Shown here: piece after piece, positions 16,947 to 27,600 of the stretch
How positions within the stretch are numbered: the first letter of the stretch is position 1
Layout of the letters: the number at the start of each line of letters is the position of its first letter
Source: Sphingobacterium pedocola
Lineage (GTDB): Bacteria; Bacteroidota; Bacteroidia; Sphingobacteriales; Sphingobacteriaceae
NCBI RefSeq assembly: GCF_015209965.1
Contig: NZ_MU158689.1
Location: forward strand, 1,345,656-1,409,655
Direction of reading: 5' to 3'
Length of the DNA stretch: 64,000 nt
Notes under the pieces: model-generated
Database searches by the model: none
Seen by the model: only the letters and a program-made list of their open reading frames with translations
What the model was told of the DNA's origin: nothing
Translations under genes and position numbers: made by a program

Positions 16947-19151
16947 ATGAAAAGCATTCTAACCCTAATATTGACTTTCATCTCGATATACTGCCATGCC
17001 CAGCAAAACGATAAATTCAATTTAGGTTTTGAAGAAAAAAAAGCAAATGCTGCCTTAGCAACAGGTTGGTTTAAATGGGGGACTTATAATCTATCCGTCG
17101 ATTCGCTTAATCATTCGGGCAATCTCGCTGCAAAGATCACTTCTGATGAAGCGGGTAGTAGCTTCGGAAGTATTGCGTACAGCATTCCAGCCAATTACAG
17201 TGGCAAAACGATCAAGCTCGAAGGATACATAAAAATAAAAGACGTTGAAGGCTTTGCCGGGTTGTTGCTCCGTATTGATGGCGATGGCAAATCACTCGTT
17301 TTTGATAACATGCAGAATCAACAGGTAAAAGGCACCAAAGATTGGCAAAAATACAGCGTCACGCTCGATTATCCGGAAGATGGAGAACTTATCCTTGTAG
17401 CGGGTATGCTATCCGGAAAAGGGGAAGCTTGGTTTGATGACTTTGTGGTCACGATCGATGGTCAAGACATACAGACACTACAAGAGATTGAAAAACAATT
17501 ACCAAAGCCCCAAACAGACAAGGAGTTTGATAACGGATCTACTATAAATCTATCCAAATTATCACCAAAGCAACTGGATAATTTAGAGCTATTGGGTAGA
17601 ATCTGGGGCTTCTTAAAATATCATCATCCTGAGATTGCCAAAGGAAACTACAATTGGGATTATGAACTGTTCCGTTTTCTACCGAAGTATATTGATGCAA
17701 ATATAGACACGCAACGAGATGATCTTTTGGTGAGTTGGATCTATTCTTTAGGCGAGGTAAAAGCATGCCAACCTTGTCTGGAAGCTCCTTCCGAAACTCG
17801 TTTAAAGCCTGATTTTTCGTGGATCGAACGTCAGCATGACAAATTAAGAACGGCACTACTACATGTCTATATTAACCGTACAGGTGACGAACACTATTAT
17901 ATTGGCATGGCAGCAGGAGTTGGAAACCCGCTGTTTAAAAACGAACAAGCCTATGCAAAAATGTCATACCCCGACGACGGTTTCAGGCTGCTCTCTCTTT
18001 ACCGCTATTGGAATATGATCAACTATTTCTTTCCTTATAAATATTTAACAGACAAGAATTGGGATACGACGTTAAAGGAATACTTACCCGTTTTTATACA
18101 GGCAAAAGACGAATTAGCTTACGAACTTGCTGTACTCCAAATCATAGCCGAGGTTAACGATACACATGCCAATCTAGGTCAAGGGGCCAATAAAATCGCA
18201 GCATGGAAAGGTATTAATTACCCCACATTCCAGACCCGTTTTATAGAAGATAAACTTACGGTAACCTACCTTTACTATCCCGACCTGAAAGAAAGCACCG
18301 GACTTGTCGTCGGTGATGTAATCCATAGTATCGACGGGAAAAAAATTGGAGATATCATTACCGAGCGTTCACGCTATTACCCTGCATCCAACAAACCGGC
18401 ACAGTTGCGTAATATGGCATATGATCTGTTGCGATCCGATAAGGAATCCATAGAGATCGAATTTACTTCCGCTAATGGCGCAAAGCAAACGAAGGTATTG
18501 ACGCTCTATCCCGGTGATAGCCTCCGTACCTACACGCGGATCAACCCAAAACCGCCTGAATCTTTTAAAATGCTCGACGATAATATCGGGTACATCACCT
18601 TACAGACGATAAAGTCAGAAGACATTACACATATCAAGAAGGATTTTGGTCAGGCAAAAGGCATCATCATAGATATCAGGAACTATCCTGCCACATTCGT
18701 TCCATTTACGTTAGGCTCTTATTTCATTTCAGGAAGCAGCCCCTTTGTGAAGTTCACTACGGGAAGTCTGGATCATCCTGGCTTTTTTACGCTTTCTGAT
18801 AATCTAAAAATAACCAACAAGCAAAAGCATTACAAAGGACCTGTCGTCGTCCTTGTCAACGAGTTAAGCATCAGCCAATCCGAATATACGGCTATGGCCT
18901 TTAGGGCTGGTACAAATACGACCATCATGGGAAGTACAACGGCGGGAGCCGACGGAAATGTTTCGGAAATATGGCTTCCCGGTGGCCTCCGTACTGCAAT
19001 TTCGGGAGTAGGTATTTATTATCCTGATGGCACGGAAACACAGCGGGTGGGTATCGTTCCCGACATCGAAGTTAAACCGACTATCGAGGGCATACGAAAT
19101 GGAAAAGACGAATTACTCGAACAAGCGATAGAATATATAAAGCGCAAATAA
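16947..19151 (+). CDS. Secreted S41-family (C-terminal processing) peptidase
   Basis: 734 residues. Signal peptide (ILTLILTFISIYCHAQ), an N-terminal carbohydrate-binding-like beta-sandwich (about 25-175), a helical part (NLELLGRIWGFLKYHHPEI), a PDZ-like segment (TGLVVGDVIHSIDGKKIGD) and the tail-specific protease core (GYITLQTIKSEDI, KGIIIDIRNYP, VVVLVNELSISQSEYTAMAF with the likely nucleophile Ser near 645, then GSTTAGADGN). This layout is common in Bacteroidota S41 peptidases of unknown substrate. The start codon is well placed at ATG 16947. Confidence 0.85.
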   Translation: MKSILTLILTFISIYCHAQQNDKFNLGFEEKKANAALATGWFKWGTYNLSVDSLNHSGNLAAKITSDEAGSSFGSIAYSIPANYSGKTIKLEGYIKIKDVEGFAGLLLRIDGDGKSLVFDNMQNQQVKGTKDWQKYSVTLDYPEDGELILVAGMLSGKGEAWFDDFVVTIDGQDIQTLQEIEKQLPKPQTDKEFDNGSTINLSKLSPKQLDNLELLGRIWGFLKYHHPEIAKGNYNWDYELFRFLPKYIDANIDTQRDDLLVSWIYSLGEVKACQPCLEAPSETRLKPDFSWIERQHDKLRTALLHVYINRTGDEHYYIGMAAGVGNPLFKNEQAYAKMSYPDDGFRLLSLYRYWNMINYFFPYKYLTDKNWDTTLKEYLPVFIQAKDELAYELAVLQIIAEVNDTHANLGQGANKIAAWKGINYPTFQTRFIEDKLTVTYLYYPDLKESTGLVVGDVIHSIDGKKIGDIITERSRYYPASNKPAQLRNMAYDLLRSDKESIEIEFTSANGAKQTKVLTLYPGDSLRTYTRINPKPPESFKMLDDNIGYITLQTIKSEDITHIKKDFGQAKGIIIDIRNYPATFVPFTLGSYFISGSSPFVKFTTGSLDHPGFFTLSDNLKITNKQKHYKGPVVVLVNELSISQSEYTAMAFRAGTNTTIMGSTTAGADGNVSEIWLPGGLRTAISGVGIYYPDGTETQRVGIVPDIEVKPTIEGIRNGKDELLEQAIEYIKRK

Positions 19152-19157
19152 TAGCAT

Positions 19158-19165
19158 TACCTTTG
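19158..19165 (+). promoter_or_regulatory. TAnnTTTG box directly before the mepB-like gene
   Basis: TACCTTTG lies only 4 bases before ATG 19170. If used as a -7 box, the transcript would be nearly leaderless. It overlaps the end of the peptidase operon region. Confidence 0.45.
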
Positions 19166-19169
19166 CAGC

Positions 19170-19676
19170 ATGACGGATGAACTACGGATATTGCAACAAA
19201 TCTTATTCGAGCCGCTTGGCCTAAGCGTTAACGCCCTTGAAGCCGATCAGGAAGCTGAAGAATACAGCGGCTTCAACTTCCGGCTTGATCGCTTGTCTGT
19301 TAAATACCGTAAGGCTAAAATCACACCGAAGAAAGTCGGACAGTTTGTTACGCTCTGGAAAAGAGGTGCAGATGGGCAAACCCAACCCTTTCAACTTGAT
19401 GATCCTTTTGATTGCTACATTATAGCTGTTCGGCAGGATGATCAATTGGGTGTATTTATTTTCCCAAAGGCGGCACTCGCCGATAAGCAGATCCTCAGCA
19501 GTGCACACAAAGAAGGCAAGCGCGGCTTCCGCCTCTACCCTGCTTGGGATGCGCCGACAAATCGCCAAGCCCTGGCTAGCCAGAGATGGCAATGTCAATA
19601 CTTTTACGAAATAACCCATATGGACGATACACTACTGGAAAAGATCAGCGCCCATTTGAAATTAGAAGCACATTAA
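19170..19676 (+). CDS. MepB-family protein
   Basis: 168 residues matching the MepB family in length and motifs (LEADQEAEEYSGFNFRL, VKYRKAKITPKKVGQFVTLWKR, QLGVFIFPKAAL, GFRLYPAWDAP). MepB was first named from the Staphylococcus aureus mepRAB operon, and its biochemical role is unknown. It starts 18 bp after the peptidase stop and has its own possible promoter. A REP-like copy follows. Confidence 0.8.
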   Translation: MTDELRILQQILFEPLGLSVNALEADQEAEEYSGFNFRLDRLSVKYRKAKITPKKVGQFVTLWKRGADGQTQPFQLDDPFDCYIIAVRQDDQLGVFIFPKAALADKQILSSAHKEGKRGFRLYPAWDAPTNRQALASQRWQCQYFYEITHMDDTLLEKISAHLKLEAH

Positions 19677-19713
19677 TTATCTTCGCTTATCGTACATGAC
19701 AAAAATAGTTTTT

Positions 19714-19751
19714 CGTCTTTGCGAGGAGGAGACACGACGACGAAGCAATCT
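19714..19751. repeat. REP-like element, copy B (single arm)
   Basis: CGTCTTTGCGAGGAGGAGAC...GACGAAGCAATCT is closely similar to the left arm of copy A at 14681. It lies between mepB-like and DUF1080 genes; the second arm is not visible. Confidence 0.65.
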
Positions 19752-19860
19752 TTAGACACGAAACACGCAGAATGGTTTTTATCCATCCCGATTGGTCGAG
19801 ACAAAGCAATGGAAGTTAAAAAAAAACGAGTTTGCGAGCTCACGAAATATTAATACACAT

Positions 19861-20580
19861 ATGAAAGTTTTATCATATTGCATAGCTGCACTATTTATCA
19901 TTGGCTGCACGTCGAAGGAACAAGGCATCAATACACTGAGCTCCGCCCAGCAGCGCGAGGGCTGGAAGCTTTTGTTCGACGGGAAAAGCCTAAATGGCTG
20001 GCACCTATACAACCTAGGTGACACCTCATCAAAATGGACCGTTAAAGATGGGGAGCTTATCTGCGACCCTCGAAAACCCGACGGTGTATTTGCTGATCTC
20101 GTTTCCGATAGCAGCTATCGTGATTTCGAATTACTATTTGACTGGAAAGTAGCAAAGGGCGGCAATAGCGGTGTATTCATCAATGTCGAAGAAGATGCGA
20201 AGTATGCCGCAACATTTGCAACAGGACTTGAAATGCAACTGCTGGACAATGCGCATGCCGAAGAACGGCACAAAAAAGATTCTACCCATTGGGCGGGTTG
20301 TCTGTACGGTGTGGATTGTAAGGCTGCAGATTCTAACCCCATGCAGTACAATAGCTGGAACCGGAGTAGGATAAAACAGCAAGACGGGATCGTGAGCTTT
20401 TGGCTCAACGACAAGCTCACCTTTACGTCGGACATCAACAGCGCAACATTTAGACAGCAAGTGGCGGATAGCCATATGAAAGCCTATCCCGATTTTGCGA
20501 CCTACAGTAATGGTAAGATTGCCTTACAAAACCATACCGACTCCATTGCATTTCGTAATATTTTTATAAAGCCATTGTAA
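19861..20580 (+). CDS. DUF1080 (3-keto-disaccharide hydrolase-type) lipoprotein
   Basis: 239 residues from ATG 19861; the frame is open from 19792 but only the later start gives a proper signal. Lipobox LFIIGC, then a concanavalin-like DUF1080 domain: EGWKLLFDGKSLNGWH, WTVKDGELICDP, DFELLFDWKVAKGGNSGVFINV, TGLEMQLLDNAHAEE, WNRSRIKQQDGIVSFWLND, GKIALQNHTDSIAFRNIFIKP. The family includes enzymes acting on 3-keto-glycosides and many carbohydrate-binding members. It stands alone here, with no obvious sugar operon. Confidence 0.85.
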   Translation: MKVLSYCIAALFIIGCTSKEQGINTLSSAQQREGWKLLFDGKSLNGWHLYNLGDTSSKWTVKDGELICDPRKPDGVFADLVSDSSYRDFELLFDWKVAKGGNSGVFINVEEDAKYAATFATGLEMQLLDNAHAEERHKKDSTHWAGCLYGVDCKAADSNPMQYNSWNRSRIKQQDGIVSFWLNDKLTFTSDINSATFRQQVADSHMKAYPDFATYSNGKIALQNHTDSIAFRNIFIKPL

Positions 20581-20615
20581 CCCTCGGCGAACCACAAAAT
20601 TATCTTACTTTTCGA

Positions 20616-20677
20616 AACCTGTCGGGTCAAGAAATCGGAACCTGTCGGTTCTGCTTATTAGATGTGCTATACCTTTG
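20616..20677 (+). promoter_or_regulatory. Promoter with AraC-type direct repeats before the MauE gene
   Basis: AACCTGTCGG is repeated at 20616-20625 and 20639-20648 (23-bp period, about two helical turns). A TAnnTTTG box (TACCTTTG, 20670-20677) lies 21 bp downstream of the second copy. The second repeat abuts the -33 position, which fits an activator-dependent promoter. Confidence 0.55.
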
Positions 20678-20734
20678 TTTTAGACAATCGGTACTAATTA
20701 AGTAACCGTATCTAGAAACAAAGATATAGACACT

Positions 20735-21352
20735 ATGAAAAGTAAATTGAGACATATCGCCTTCTACATCATCGCTATCTTCCTGATGCTGTTTTGGATC
20801 TATATTGCTTTTAACCATCTGTGGCACTTACAGGATTTTTATGCTTCTTTGGGAAACCAACCTTTTCCTGATCAGTGGGCAAAATACTTATATTGGTTAA
20901 TTCCTGCGGTTGAAGTGTTGATCTTCACGTTAATATTTCTTTCCCTTTATCCCGAAGGTCAGCGAGCGATGTCCATACCGGAAGGACATTGGATAAACCG
21001 TCTAGGCTATCTGATTTCCGCTGCGCTGCTATCCATATTTAGTATTTACATCGGCTTGGGGATACACGGCGTATATGGCGAATTACCCTGTGGCTGCGCT
21101 TCGGTATTTGGAGATATCGAGTGGAGCTCACATCTAATCATCAACATGATGCTGATCGGGTTGAGCATTGCGGGTTGGTACCTCAAAAGACGCACACACG
21201 GACCAGGTTCATTTATGCGCTATAAGCGGGCTGTGCAACTTTTCAGCGCCTACATCGTATGCCCCGGTTTCTTTCTACATAATGTTTATTTTATTTTACC
21301 GCGTCGGTTTCCGCGCAAGTTTGCCCTATTCCCCGGGCAGGCCGGTACGTGA
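20735..21352 (+). CDS. MauE/DoxX-like four-TM membrane protein
   Basis: 205 residues. Four TM helices (about 8-28, 48-70, 91-113 and 128-148) and a GELPCGCASVFGDIEW loop with a Cys pair match the MauE-type proteins found beside TlpA and SusCD genes in Bacteroidota; these are thought to support disulfide or redox chemistry in the periplasm. Residues after about 152 look like non-family extension (LFSAYIVCPGFFLHNVYFI, then a basic tail), so the natural 3' end may have been changed by a frameshift or rearrangement. The promoter carries AraC-type repeats. Confidence 0.7.
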   Translation: MKSKLRHIAFYIIAIFLMLFWIYIAFNHLWHLQDFYASLGNQPFPDQWAKYLYWLIPAVEVLIFTLIFLSLYPEGQRAMSIPEGHWINRLGYLISAALLSIFSIYIGLGIHGVYGELPCGCASVFGDIEWSSHLIINMMLIGLSIAGWYLKRRTHGPGSFMRYKRAVQLFSAYIVCPGFFLHNVYFILPRRFPRKFALFPGQAGT

Positions 21353-21547
21353 TAAACCTAAATTCAGAACCGGCGCGTCGCGCCGTAGCCGTCTACTCCT
21401 CCTGTCATAACCAATGCAGGATACAGGAAAAGATTGATCCTGTCCCTAGAGGGATGAGAGCGTAGCTAGAACCACGACCGAGGGATGTGAGCTCCTCCAT
21501 ACGTCAAATAAATGGGAGATCTAGTAAACAAATAAAATTTTACTAAG

Positions 21548-21865
21548 ATGGGAATCTTAAAAAAACACAGTATGTTGTTCGTTGCAGCAACAGCTATAAT
21601 CGGTTTATCGTCATTCGAAATGGCGAAAGAGGCAAGACAAACACCCTATTACTGGTTTCAGTATGACGCATCGGGTACAAATCTTATTCCTCAAAGTTCT
21701 GCACCTAGCCCTTCGGCAAACAGTCCATTTGGCTGTGAAGGCGGTGATCAGAACTGTGCTAAAGCTTTTACAAGCTTTAACATGACATCTCCTAGCAACT
21801 ATGAGCCAGGCACGGAAGCGATCGTAGACGGTCAACCAGTCCTAGAGCATCGGGAGAGTAATTAA
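21548..21865 (+). CDS. DUF6520-family small exported protein
   Basis: 105 residues. N-terminal hydrophobic signal (MLFVAATAIIGLSSFEMA), then a YYWFQYDASG core and a Cys-containing CEGGDQNCAKAF segment before a short tail. This matches the small exported DUF6520-type proteins found next to MauE/TlpA/SusCD sets. The function is unknown; it may be the oxidised peptide substrate or a partner of the MauE and TlpA proteins. The 195 bp before it contain nothing I can identify. Confidence 0.65.
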   Translation: MGILKKHSMLFVAATAIIGLSSFEMAKEARQTPYYWFQYDASGTNLIPQSSAPSPSANSPFGCEGGDQNCAKAFTSFNMTSPSNYEPGTEAIVDGQPVLEHRESN

Positions 21866-21886
21866 TTGATGGCTCATAAGTAAAGG

Positions 21887-21910
21887 AAGGGAGGCCCAGT
21901 TGCCTCCCTT
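21887..21910. terminator. Bidirectional terminator between DUF6520 and TlpA genes
   Basis: AAGGGAGGC (21887-21895) pairs with GCCTCCCTT (21902-21910), with a T-rich stretch after it on the plus strand. It sits between convergent genes. Confidence 0.7.
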
Positions 21911-21915
21911 TCTAT

Positions 21916-23217
21916 TTATTCGATACGAAGCACATCGACATATCGCTCTTCCAATTGCATACTAAAACCAAGTTCTCCGAGCCTCCTTAATATGCCCTCA
22001 TAACCTTCAGAACGGTCAAGAACAAAGCCTAGATTACTTACTTCAAACGATGGATTCGCGAAGACTACCAGAGGTTGATCGACAAAGTTGTTATTCAAAA
22101 AGTTTATAAGAGCCGATCCCGTATTTATGGACACCCGGTTTTCTAACTTGATTAATGCATAGTCCGGCGGATCGAATGCTTTAGGGATATCTTTTATCTC
22201 CAGACAAACTTGCCTCTCAGGCTGCACAAATGCTCGTATCCCAAAAGTCAGCTCGACCGTCTTCAGAGCTAAAGCTTTAAGATCTTTCATGTTAATGGTG
22301 TCATGCCCTGTAGCGAATACGCAGTGTAGCTGTGTTTCCCTAAATTCGGTTTTTGCGCTAAAATCTTTAATATTTCTCAAGCTATCCATTGTGAGGTATC
22401 GCCGTGCGACATCCGTACTCATTCTGATTCTACGGTTTTTCATATCATTTCCCAAGTTCTGCAAAAAGACATTCTCACTATGGCTATACAAAGATTTTAT
22501 GATATCGAGTAGTGTACTATTGAGTATTGTTAACTTATTGTTAGCCAATGGCCCATCTTCTTGAAGCAAACTGGATGTAGAAAGATATTTGTTGTATGGA
22601 GTGATGCGTAGCGAAAAAACATCCTTTGCTTCCTGTGTCGTCGTCGGAACAGTCGACAAATTGTCCTTGAAGCGGTCCGCTCGTACTGTAGCCACACGGT
22701 CTAAAAACGTCAGGTCCCCGCTTGAGACCATCTGGATCATCGTGGCCTCAACCGCCTCACCAGCGGTCTGTGCAAGAAACTCGCCTTGCCGATTAATCCA
22801 GATAGCCTTCGGGAAACCTTTTATAGCAAAAAGTCGAGTTAGCACGGTATCCGCATAAATCGTCGGAAGCCGCATCTCGTAGTTGCCGCCCTTTTGTCTA
22901 TTGTACATCTCTCTTGTATGCTGGAGATTATCTGCAGTCACGGGCAAAATTATAATATCATTTGCGAACCTGTTCTGCAGATCGTATAGTTTGGGCATCT
23001 GCTGTATACAAGAAACACAAAAGCGGTTCCAAAAGTCGAGAATTACAATTTTCCCTTTGTAAGCATCCATCGAGATGATCCCCGTATCTCCAGAAGGATA
23101 AAATACGTTGTGTGACTGGGCATAGGGATCATTATCATGTCTTAAAATCCCCTGAGCTCCCACTTCCGATCCCGACAGGACGAGTAATATTAATATAAGT
23201 AATCGGTTCATAAACAT
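21916..23217 (-). CDS. Secreted TlpA-like thioredoxin-fold protein
   Basis: 433 residues. Signal peptide (LLILILLVLSGSEVGA), then an N-terminal thioredoxin fold with active site FWNRFCVSCIQQMP (C67-C70) and the cis-Pro-containing GFPKAIWINRQGEFL. The long C-terminal part (about 190-433) of unknown fold resembles other TlpA proteins linked to SusCD loci. It is probably a periplasmic thiol:disulfide oxidoreductase. It is the last gene of the SusC-SusD-TlpA minus-strand operon, starting 5 bp after the SusD stop. M1 or M3 may be the start. Confidence 0.8.
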   Translation of the reverse strand: MFMNRLLILILLVLSGSEVGAQGILRHDNDPYAQSHNVFYPSGDTGIISMDAYKGKIVILDFWNRFCVSCIQQMPKLYDLQNRFANDIIILPVTADNLQHTREMYNRQKGGNYEMRLPTIYADTVLTRLFAIKGFPKAIWINRQGEFLAQTAGEAVEATMIQMVSSGDLTFLDRVATVRADRFKDNLSTVPTTTQEAKDVFSLRITPYNKYLSTSSLLQEDGPLANNKLTILNSTLLDIIKSLYSHSENVFLQNLGNDMKNRRIRMSTDVARRYLTMDSLRNIKDFSAKTEFRETQLHCVFATGHDTINMKDLKALALKTVELTFGIRAFVQPERQVCLEIKDIPKAFDPPDYALIKLENRVSINTGSALINFLNNNFVDQPLVVFANPSFEVSNLGFVLDRSEGYEGILRRLGELGFSMQLEERYVDVLRIE

Positions 23218-23222
23218 ACTTT

Positions 23223-24614
23223 TTAAGGATAAATATTCGGATTTAGATTCAAAACAGGGTCAGGAATGGGATATACATAGCGTAGATCGTTAGGCTGGAT
23301 TTCGAAGAGTTCCCCGTTAACCATCCTTCTCAGTGTCGTAGCGCGATCCGATTCGAGATTGATCCGTTTGAGATCCGGCCACCGAAGTCCCCTCCAGACC
23401 AGTTGCTTTCTACGTTCTTCCAATATAACATCAATAAGTGCATCGCGATCCATCTCCCCGTAAGGCACAAAAGTCGACACACCAGAGATAACTCTCCATC
23501 TTTTTCCTATCAGGGTATTCAGATCTGCAAGTGCCTGTTCTATCATGCCCATGCGGGCGTAGGACTCTGCCCGATTCAGGTATAGCTCATCGTTGGCCAA
23601 TCCTGCAAAGAAATACGTCGTACCATCATAATTTCCATAAAAACGGTAGCCATCCGTTGGATTCTGCGACTTATAAAACAGTGCCTTCCGGAGGTCATTG
23701 TTATCATATGATCGATAGAAGGTGGTATCCATGCGGTAATGTGACGTCAAAAAAATCATATTGCAATTGAAGATAACTTCAGCATTGAACCGTGGGAATG
23801 GATAATTTGTTGTTGTCGAATACATATTGTAATCCAAGAGATCGTCGTTTACGTTCAGCGAGAGATCTGCATAGTAATTACTTTGTTCATAGTCCGACAT
23901 CCAGAGATAGATCCTAGAAAGCAGCGCCCAACAAGCCCGCTTTGAGGGCCGTGTTTTGTATTGCGTTTCCATCGGCAGTAAGTTGGCCGCTTCCTTTAAG
24001 TCCTCCAGTATCCGGTTATATGTTTGTTTTACGGTAGATAGCGTAAGTTTTTCATTTACATCGGCACTCATCCGCAAGGGAATGCCTTTTAACAGATCTG
24101 CAGTAGCCTGATCGTACGCGGGAACAAAAAGACTCGACAACATCGAGAACGCATGTGCTCTATGAAATAGCGCCGCTCCTTTGATCCCATCCCATTGATC
24201 TCCGTTCGAAGCATCACGTGGCAACCCATTTAATCCTTCCAAAACAAGGTTACAGTTCAGTACTGCGAGGTAGGGTCTATTCCAGTCGCGTATTTCGAGA
24301 CCGGCGTAAGGCGTTTCCTGCCAGGTATAAATACCGCGCAGCTGCTCGTCAATATTGTTTATATATCTGGTGTCGGGAATCCATACATTATCCGTCCCCA
24401 ACTCCAACATTCCCGGGTAGAGCTGCAGAGATGTACCTGCTCCGTTCATCGCTCCGTCGCTGTCCATCAACGCCTGATAATGATCTAAAGTACGCGGTTC
24501 GGCCATAGATTCATTCGGCTTTACGTCTAGAAAGTCTGTTTTACTGCAACATAGCAGCAACGGAAGCATTAACAAAATTGCGATCCGTATTCTTATTTTT
24601 CTAAGTGATTGCAT
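23223..24614 (-). CDS. SusD/RagB-family nutrient-binding lipoprotein
   Basis: 463 residues from ATG 24614 (frame open to 24650, but the later Met gives the proper lipoprotein signal, lipobox LPLLLCC). SusD features: KTDFLDVKPNESM, the TPR-like helical body (LYLNRAESYARMGMIEQALADLN), EERRKQLVWRGLRWPDLKR and the C-terminal YPIPDPVLNLNPNIYP. It caps the SusC transporter and binds the substrate at the cell surface. Its start lies 6 bp after the SusC stop. With TlpA and MauE neighbours the substrate may be a peptide or protein fragment rather than a glycan. Confidence 0.88.
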   Translation of the reverse strand: MQSLRKIRIRIAILLMLPLLLCCSKTDFLDVKPNESMAEPRTLDHYQALMDSDGAMNGAGTSLQLYPGMLELGTDNVWIPDTRYINNIDEQLRGIYTWQETPYAGLEIRDWNRPYLAVLNCNLVLEGLNGLPRDASNGDQWDGIKGAALFHRAHAFSMLSSLFVPAYDQATADLLKGIPLRMSADVNEKLTLSTVKQTYNRILEDLKEAANLLPMETQYKTRPSKRACWALLSRIYLWMSDYEQSNYYADLSLNVNDDLLDYNMYSTTTNYPFPRFNAEVIFNCNMIFLTSHYRMDTTFYRSYDNNDLRKALFYKSQNPTDGYRFYGNYDGTTYFFAGLANDELYLNRAESYARMGMIEQALADLNTLIGKRWRVISGVSTFVPYGEMDRDALIDVILEERRKQLVWRGLRWPDLKRINLESDRATTLRRMVNGELFEIQPNDLRYVYPIPDPVLNLNPNIYP

Positions 24615-24619
24615 AGCTA

Positions 24620-27600
24620 TTATAGTGTAAAGTTTAAACCAAATGACCATTGCATGCCGTCACGCAAGCGTTGGTTAAAGTAGGGATCGATTCCATCCTT
24701 ATTGCGAAGCCATACTAAAGGCATGTTCTGCAGAAACATAAACGCATTTAGCTGTTTGACATAGTTGCGGATTAAGCCGTTCAACGGAACATCGTAATTT
24801 AAACGTACATTTTCCAATCGGATATGCTCGCCGCGCAATACATTGACCGACCCATATTGATATAGTGATTCCCGGTAGGAATTGAACGGATAGACCATTG
24901 ATGGAACGTTTGTATATTCCTCATCACCCGGCTTTTGCCATCGATCAGCGTACTCGCCATGGCCGGACCAGGAAGAAAAGAGGTTGGCATAGCTGAGCGC
25001 TGGTCTCCTGAAATAGTATCCTGTCTTATAACTGATCATAAAAGAGAGCTCCAGTCCCCTATATGAAAATCTGTTGTGCAGCGAGCCGTATGCAGTAGGC
25101 TGTGCAGAACCATGGAAGACCATATCTTCCAGCGCTGTATTTGTATATACATTGACATAATCATTACTTTCCTCCCCTTCATACATAAGTAAAGGACTAC
25201 CGTGAGTCGGATCCAATCCTTTCCATGGAAAACTGTATAACCCAAATACCGGGTTACCGACCACCGGTGACACCGAATTGCCGCTACGTACAACATATGT
25301 ATTTCCTTTGGGACTAACTGGCATAAAATACGCGGTGACCCTTGGATTGGAATATCCACCTATTAATGAAGCTGTCCATTTCCATTTTTGATCAACAAGT
25401 ATCGCATTCAGTCGAAGGTCGACCCCTTTGGCCCGCATCTCCGCGACGTTTCCGAAGAAACTGCTCCTACCGAGTGTTGGATCCATTGGAGACGTGCCCA
25501 TCAAATCCTTAGATAGCTTATCGAAGTATTCTACTGAGCCCGATAGCCTATTGTTGGATATGGCAAAGTCCAGTGCCACATTCAATGTGTTCACCTTCTC
25601 CCATCGTAACATAGCGTTGGGCAACATATCCAATGATGCTGAAGGAAGCGGCGTAGTATATGAATTGTTGAACAGTGTAATAACGGCCAGCGCCGAAGCA
25701 TTACGTGAGATATTGCCCGCCTGACCGTAAGTGGCCCGTAGCGAAAGCGAGGGTAGCCAAGACAGTTTATAGAATGGTTCTTCCGATAATTTCCATCGTA
25801 GACCTGAAGACCATAGCGGAGTACCTTTTTCGTTGGTATTTACGCCGAAGAGATTGGCTTCATCTTTACGGGCGCTAAAGGTCGCGATATAGCGATCCTT
25901 AAAACTGTACGAGCCGTTAAAGTACATGGACAGAAAATTATCGGTGTATTTACCCACAGACTTATTGTTCACAATCTGTTGCTTCATAAATTCATTATTG
26001 TACAGCACGTACTCCGTTTTATAGTCGATGATCGGATTGATCCCGTAAAACTCCTCGCTATACCCGTATCGCCTGTCGGTATTTTCTGTCGTCACGCTGT
26101 TGCGGATTTCCCATCCCCCCATCAACGATATATCGTGACTGCTTGCCCACCGCTTGGTCCAATCAGCCTGTGCCCTGCCCTGATGCACGCGACGGCGAGC
26201 TCCATTGGTATCCCAAATACCGTTTTGCGGTACCGGATAACTGAGCTGTGCATTGGCGTCTTTCTGCGCAAAAGAATTGGAATACGACCGTGCATAATAC
26301 GAATCGGGCTTGAAAATCGTTCCATTTTCAGTAATCTGATCTTCAAATTGATAGCGTACGCTCAGGTTCAACCCCTTTATCGGTGTAGCGATGATACCCG
26401 TATTTAACAGGAGATCTCCTACCCTGTTTTCCGTTCGCTGCCGATCAATCTCTTCAATTGGATTGTACGACCAGTCGAGTCCGATGGCCTGCATATCCCG
26501 CACATATTGCTCATTGTTATCTAGGTATAGGTAAGCCGGGTCGCCATTATTATCCCTTAGCCGTGCATAGGGATAGGCCTGCTTACCCCCGCCATTTGCG
26601 AAGGGAGCCGTACCGCCCAAACGGAAGCCGGCATTGTTGCCAAAGAACTGTAGCGAGTTGGTATAGGCCAGTGCATTGCTGATCCGAATATTTTTGAAGA
26701 CCTCCGATTCTAGGTTGACCCGCAGATTCAGTCTTCTGTCGCCGTTCCCTACTAAATTGCCTCGGTTCTGGTCGTAGCCAGTAGAAAAAAGATAGCTAGA
26801 TCGCTCTGTTTTCTGCCCGATCTGCAGTGCATACTGCTGGCGGCTCCCTGTTTGATAAAGGTCACGTAGGATATCCTGCCGTACATCATAGCCTTTGAAC
26901 CGATCTATTTCCCGCTCGACTTCATCAGCAGATAGTATCCCATCACGCTGTTTACGCAACAGCTCCACCACCGGTGTGAACGGCGGATGACCATAGTTCC
27001 ACTCGTGGTACTGCTCGTCATTAGCGTAGTGATCCTTTTCAAAGAGCCAACGCTCCAGTTCGATATAATCGGCACTCGATATCTGTGAGAAGGTACTGTA
27101 GCTCGGTTTTTCCGATAGGCCTGTGATGGCATTGAAGGAAATCGATGGTGTGCCCGTTTTGCCCCGTTTGGTTGTGATGACGATTACTCCGTTTCCGGCC
27201 CGCGCACCCCAGATGGATGCGGCAGCAGCATCCTTCAATACGCTTACATTTTCAATTTCGTTGGGGTTGATATTGGCCAGATCGCCATCGTATGGAAAGC
27301 CGTCTAACACGATCAGCGGCTGCACCTCCGCAAATATGCTTGAGCGGCCACGGATCAGGAACTTGTCGGGTGCATTGTCATTACGGTCGAGCAATAGGCC
27401 TGGTACCTGATGCTCCAACCTATCGATGATATTGCCACTGATGGTCTGATTGAGCCGTTTGTTGTCTACAAACTCAAAACTACCTGTTGCACGTTCTTTC
27501 GGAATGGTCTGATATCCTGTACTCACCACCTCTACTTCATCGATCTGATTTTCAGACGGGACAAGTTCTATTTCCAATAAAGTAGTTGTTTCATCATAAG

